From: DATAEK01 sp036258055
Lineage (GTDB): Bacteria; Acidobacteriota; Vicinamibacteria; Vicinamibacterales; 2-12-FULL-66-21
DNA: 22,838 nucleotides
Direction of reading: 5' to 3'
Assembly: GCA_036258055.1 (NCBI GenBank)
Contig: DATAEK010000123.1
Location: forward strand, 1 to 22,838
Position 1 is the stretch's first letter. Every line of letters starts with the position of its first letter. The translations under genes and the position numbers were made by a program. Below, in pieces: positions 22,415 to 22,838 of this stretch. A model generated the notes under the pieces. That model saw only the letters and a program-made list of their open reading frames with translations. It was not told the origin of the DNA and ran no database searches.

Positions 22415-22643
22415 CGGCTTGATTTTTGTCGCTAGGGGTTCTACAAGAAACGACCTCGGCGAGATATGGGACATGGGCCATGGGAAATGGGCCATGGAAA
22501 CGCCATGGAAACGCCATGGGAAATGGGCAATGGCAATTGAGGAATTCTGTCCATCGCCACTGCCATGGCCCATGCCCCATGGCCCATGCCCCATGGCCCA
22601 TGAACCATTTTCCATTTTCCATTTGCCATGTGCCATTTACCAT
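22415..22643. other. Gap between convergent recQ and M28 genes
   Basis: Besides the heptamer array there is only about 50 bp of unique sequence after recQ. It contains CTAGCG (22411-22416) and its complement CGCTAG (22430-22435) around a T-rich loop, too weak to call a terminator. Confidence 0.6.
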
Positions 22644-22650
22644 TTACCAT
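22465..22650. repeat. Inverted CCATNNN heptamer array
   Basis: The right arm (about 22562-22650, plus strand) is 13 in-phase 7-mers from CCATGGC/CCATGCC alternation through CCATTTT to CCATTTA. The left arm (about 22465-22537) holds the same unit in reverse orientation (ATGGGCC, ATGGGAA), with two 11-bp variants containing ATGGAAACGCC. The arms are separated by about 25 bp of non-repeat sequence and could pair as one long imperfect hairpin. The right edge provides the stop codon of the M28 gene on the minus strand. Frames on both strands across it are periodic artefacts. Confidence 0.92.
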
Positions 22651-22838
22651 TCCTCCCCCCCCGTCCGCGGTGGCACCGGCGGCGGCATCTTGTCCGTCGG
22701 GAAACGCGGCAACAACTCGTCCCGCATCGCCAGGTGATAGAGCACTGACGCGATCGTCACCGCCGACGCGCGCACGTCGTCCTCGATGACGCGTTCGTAG
22801 GTGTCGAGGTTGGTGTGGTGCGTGTGGCTGCCGTATTC
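22644..22838 (-). CDS. M28-family metallopeptidase, C-terminal end only
   Basis: Reading on the minus strand from the window edge, 64 codons are open before a TAA at 22644-22646. The peptide EYGSHTHHTNLDTYERVIED followed by DVRASAVTIASVLYHLAMRDELLPR is the typical C-terminus of larger M28 peptidases. The second His of HTHH is the expected zinc ligand, followed by TNLDTYERV, then the amphipathic final helix and a Pro-rich tail. The last codons (GGEEW) and the stop run into the heptamer array. Most of the gene lies beyond the window. It is convergent with recQ and distinct from the shorter M28 gene at 15429. Confidence 0.87.
   Translation of the reverse strand, partial: EYGSHTHHTNLDTYERVIEDDVRASAVTIASVLYHLAMRDELLPRFPTDKMPPPVPPRTGGEEW

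Noticed and set aside
22411..22435. Rho-independent terminator after recQ
   Set aside because: Only a 6-bp stem (CTAGCG/CGCTAG) that includes the stop codon, and the T-run lies in the loop instead of after the stem.
22465..22650. CRISPR array
   Set aside because: The unit is 7 bp without unique spacers, and the two arms are inverted. No cas genes in the window.
22143..22748. Frames giving WAMGHGPWGMGHG- or MGNGPWKRHGN-like peptides on both strands
   Set aside because: Seven-bp tandem DNA read in any frame gives a periodic peptide; the same array is open on both strands and overlaps recQ and M28.

Overview
The window is GC-rich DNA with densely packed genes. It very probably comes from an uncultivated or poorly studied Acidobacteriota, most likely Vicinamibacteria (old subdivision 6). 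The grounds are an orphan MacB/FtsX 'ADOP' permease, a membrane-bound winged-helix regulator with a TolB-like sensor region, many secreted peptidases and hydrolases, and intergenic gaps filled with short palindromic and heptameric repeats. This placement is inference; no rRNA, tRNA or phylogenetic marker is present.

Layout. 1-1826 (+): 3' end of a DUF442-type phosphatase-like gene, then a secreted TAP-like alpha/beta hydrolase. 1827-2053: repeat-bearing gap. 2054-4281 (+): NatA/NatB-type ABC exporter pair overlapping by ATGA. 4422-6854 (+): ADOP permease. 6908-8617 (+): secreted class-C beta-lactamase-like serine hydrolase. 8708-12726 (-): secreted amidase, secreted metallo-beta-lactamase (MBL) hydrolase (the two overlap as TAATG) and a HupE/UreJ-like metal transporter; the last two are separated by 480 bp made almost wholly of repeats. 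12843-13733 (+): winged-helix/TolB-like regulator, divergent from hupE. 13835-16367 (+): Tat-exported ankyrin-like protein, DinB-fold protein, M28 peptidase. 16364-19260 (-): ATP-dependent DNA ligase and its partner MBL exonuclease, two members of the known bacterial Lhr helicase/ligase/exonuclease/PdeM repair set. 19354-20133 (+): dimethylarginine dimethylaminohydrolase-like enzyme. 20286-22414 (+): DUF1330 protein translationally coupled to RecQ helicase. 22644-22838 (-): C-terminal end of a second M28 peptidase.

Functional themes are degradation and scavenging of peptides and amides (S33-like, M28 twice, amidase, DDAH, serine hydrolase), export (NatAB, ADOP), and DNA repair (ligase, exonuclease, RecQ). 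I see no phage, CRISPR, insertion sequence or toxin-antitoxin system.

The least explained part of the window is the repeat content. Four interleaved classes recur between genes: (a) GC-rich hairpins with an almost invariant CCCCAC loop and stems that differ by compensatory base-pair changes; (b) GTCCGGCT-type palindromes; (c) 7-bp tandem arrays (CCGAACG-like, GAACCGA-like, CCATNNN-like); (d) a ~95-bp dispersed unit present once on each strand. They cluster at operon boundaries, separate the ligase from its exonuclease, and in one case supply a gene's stop codon.
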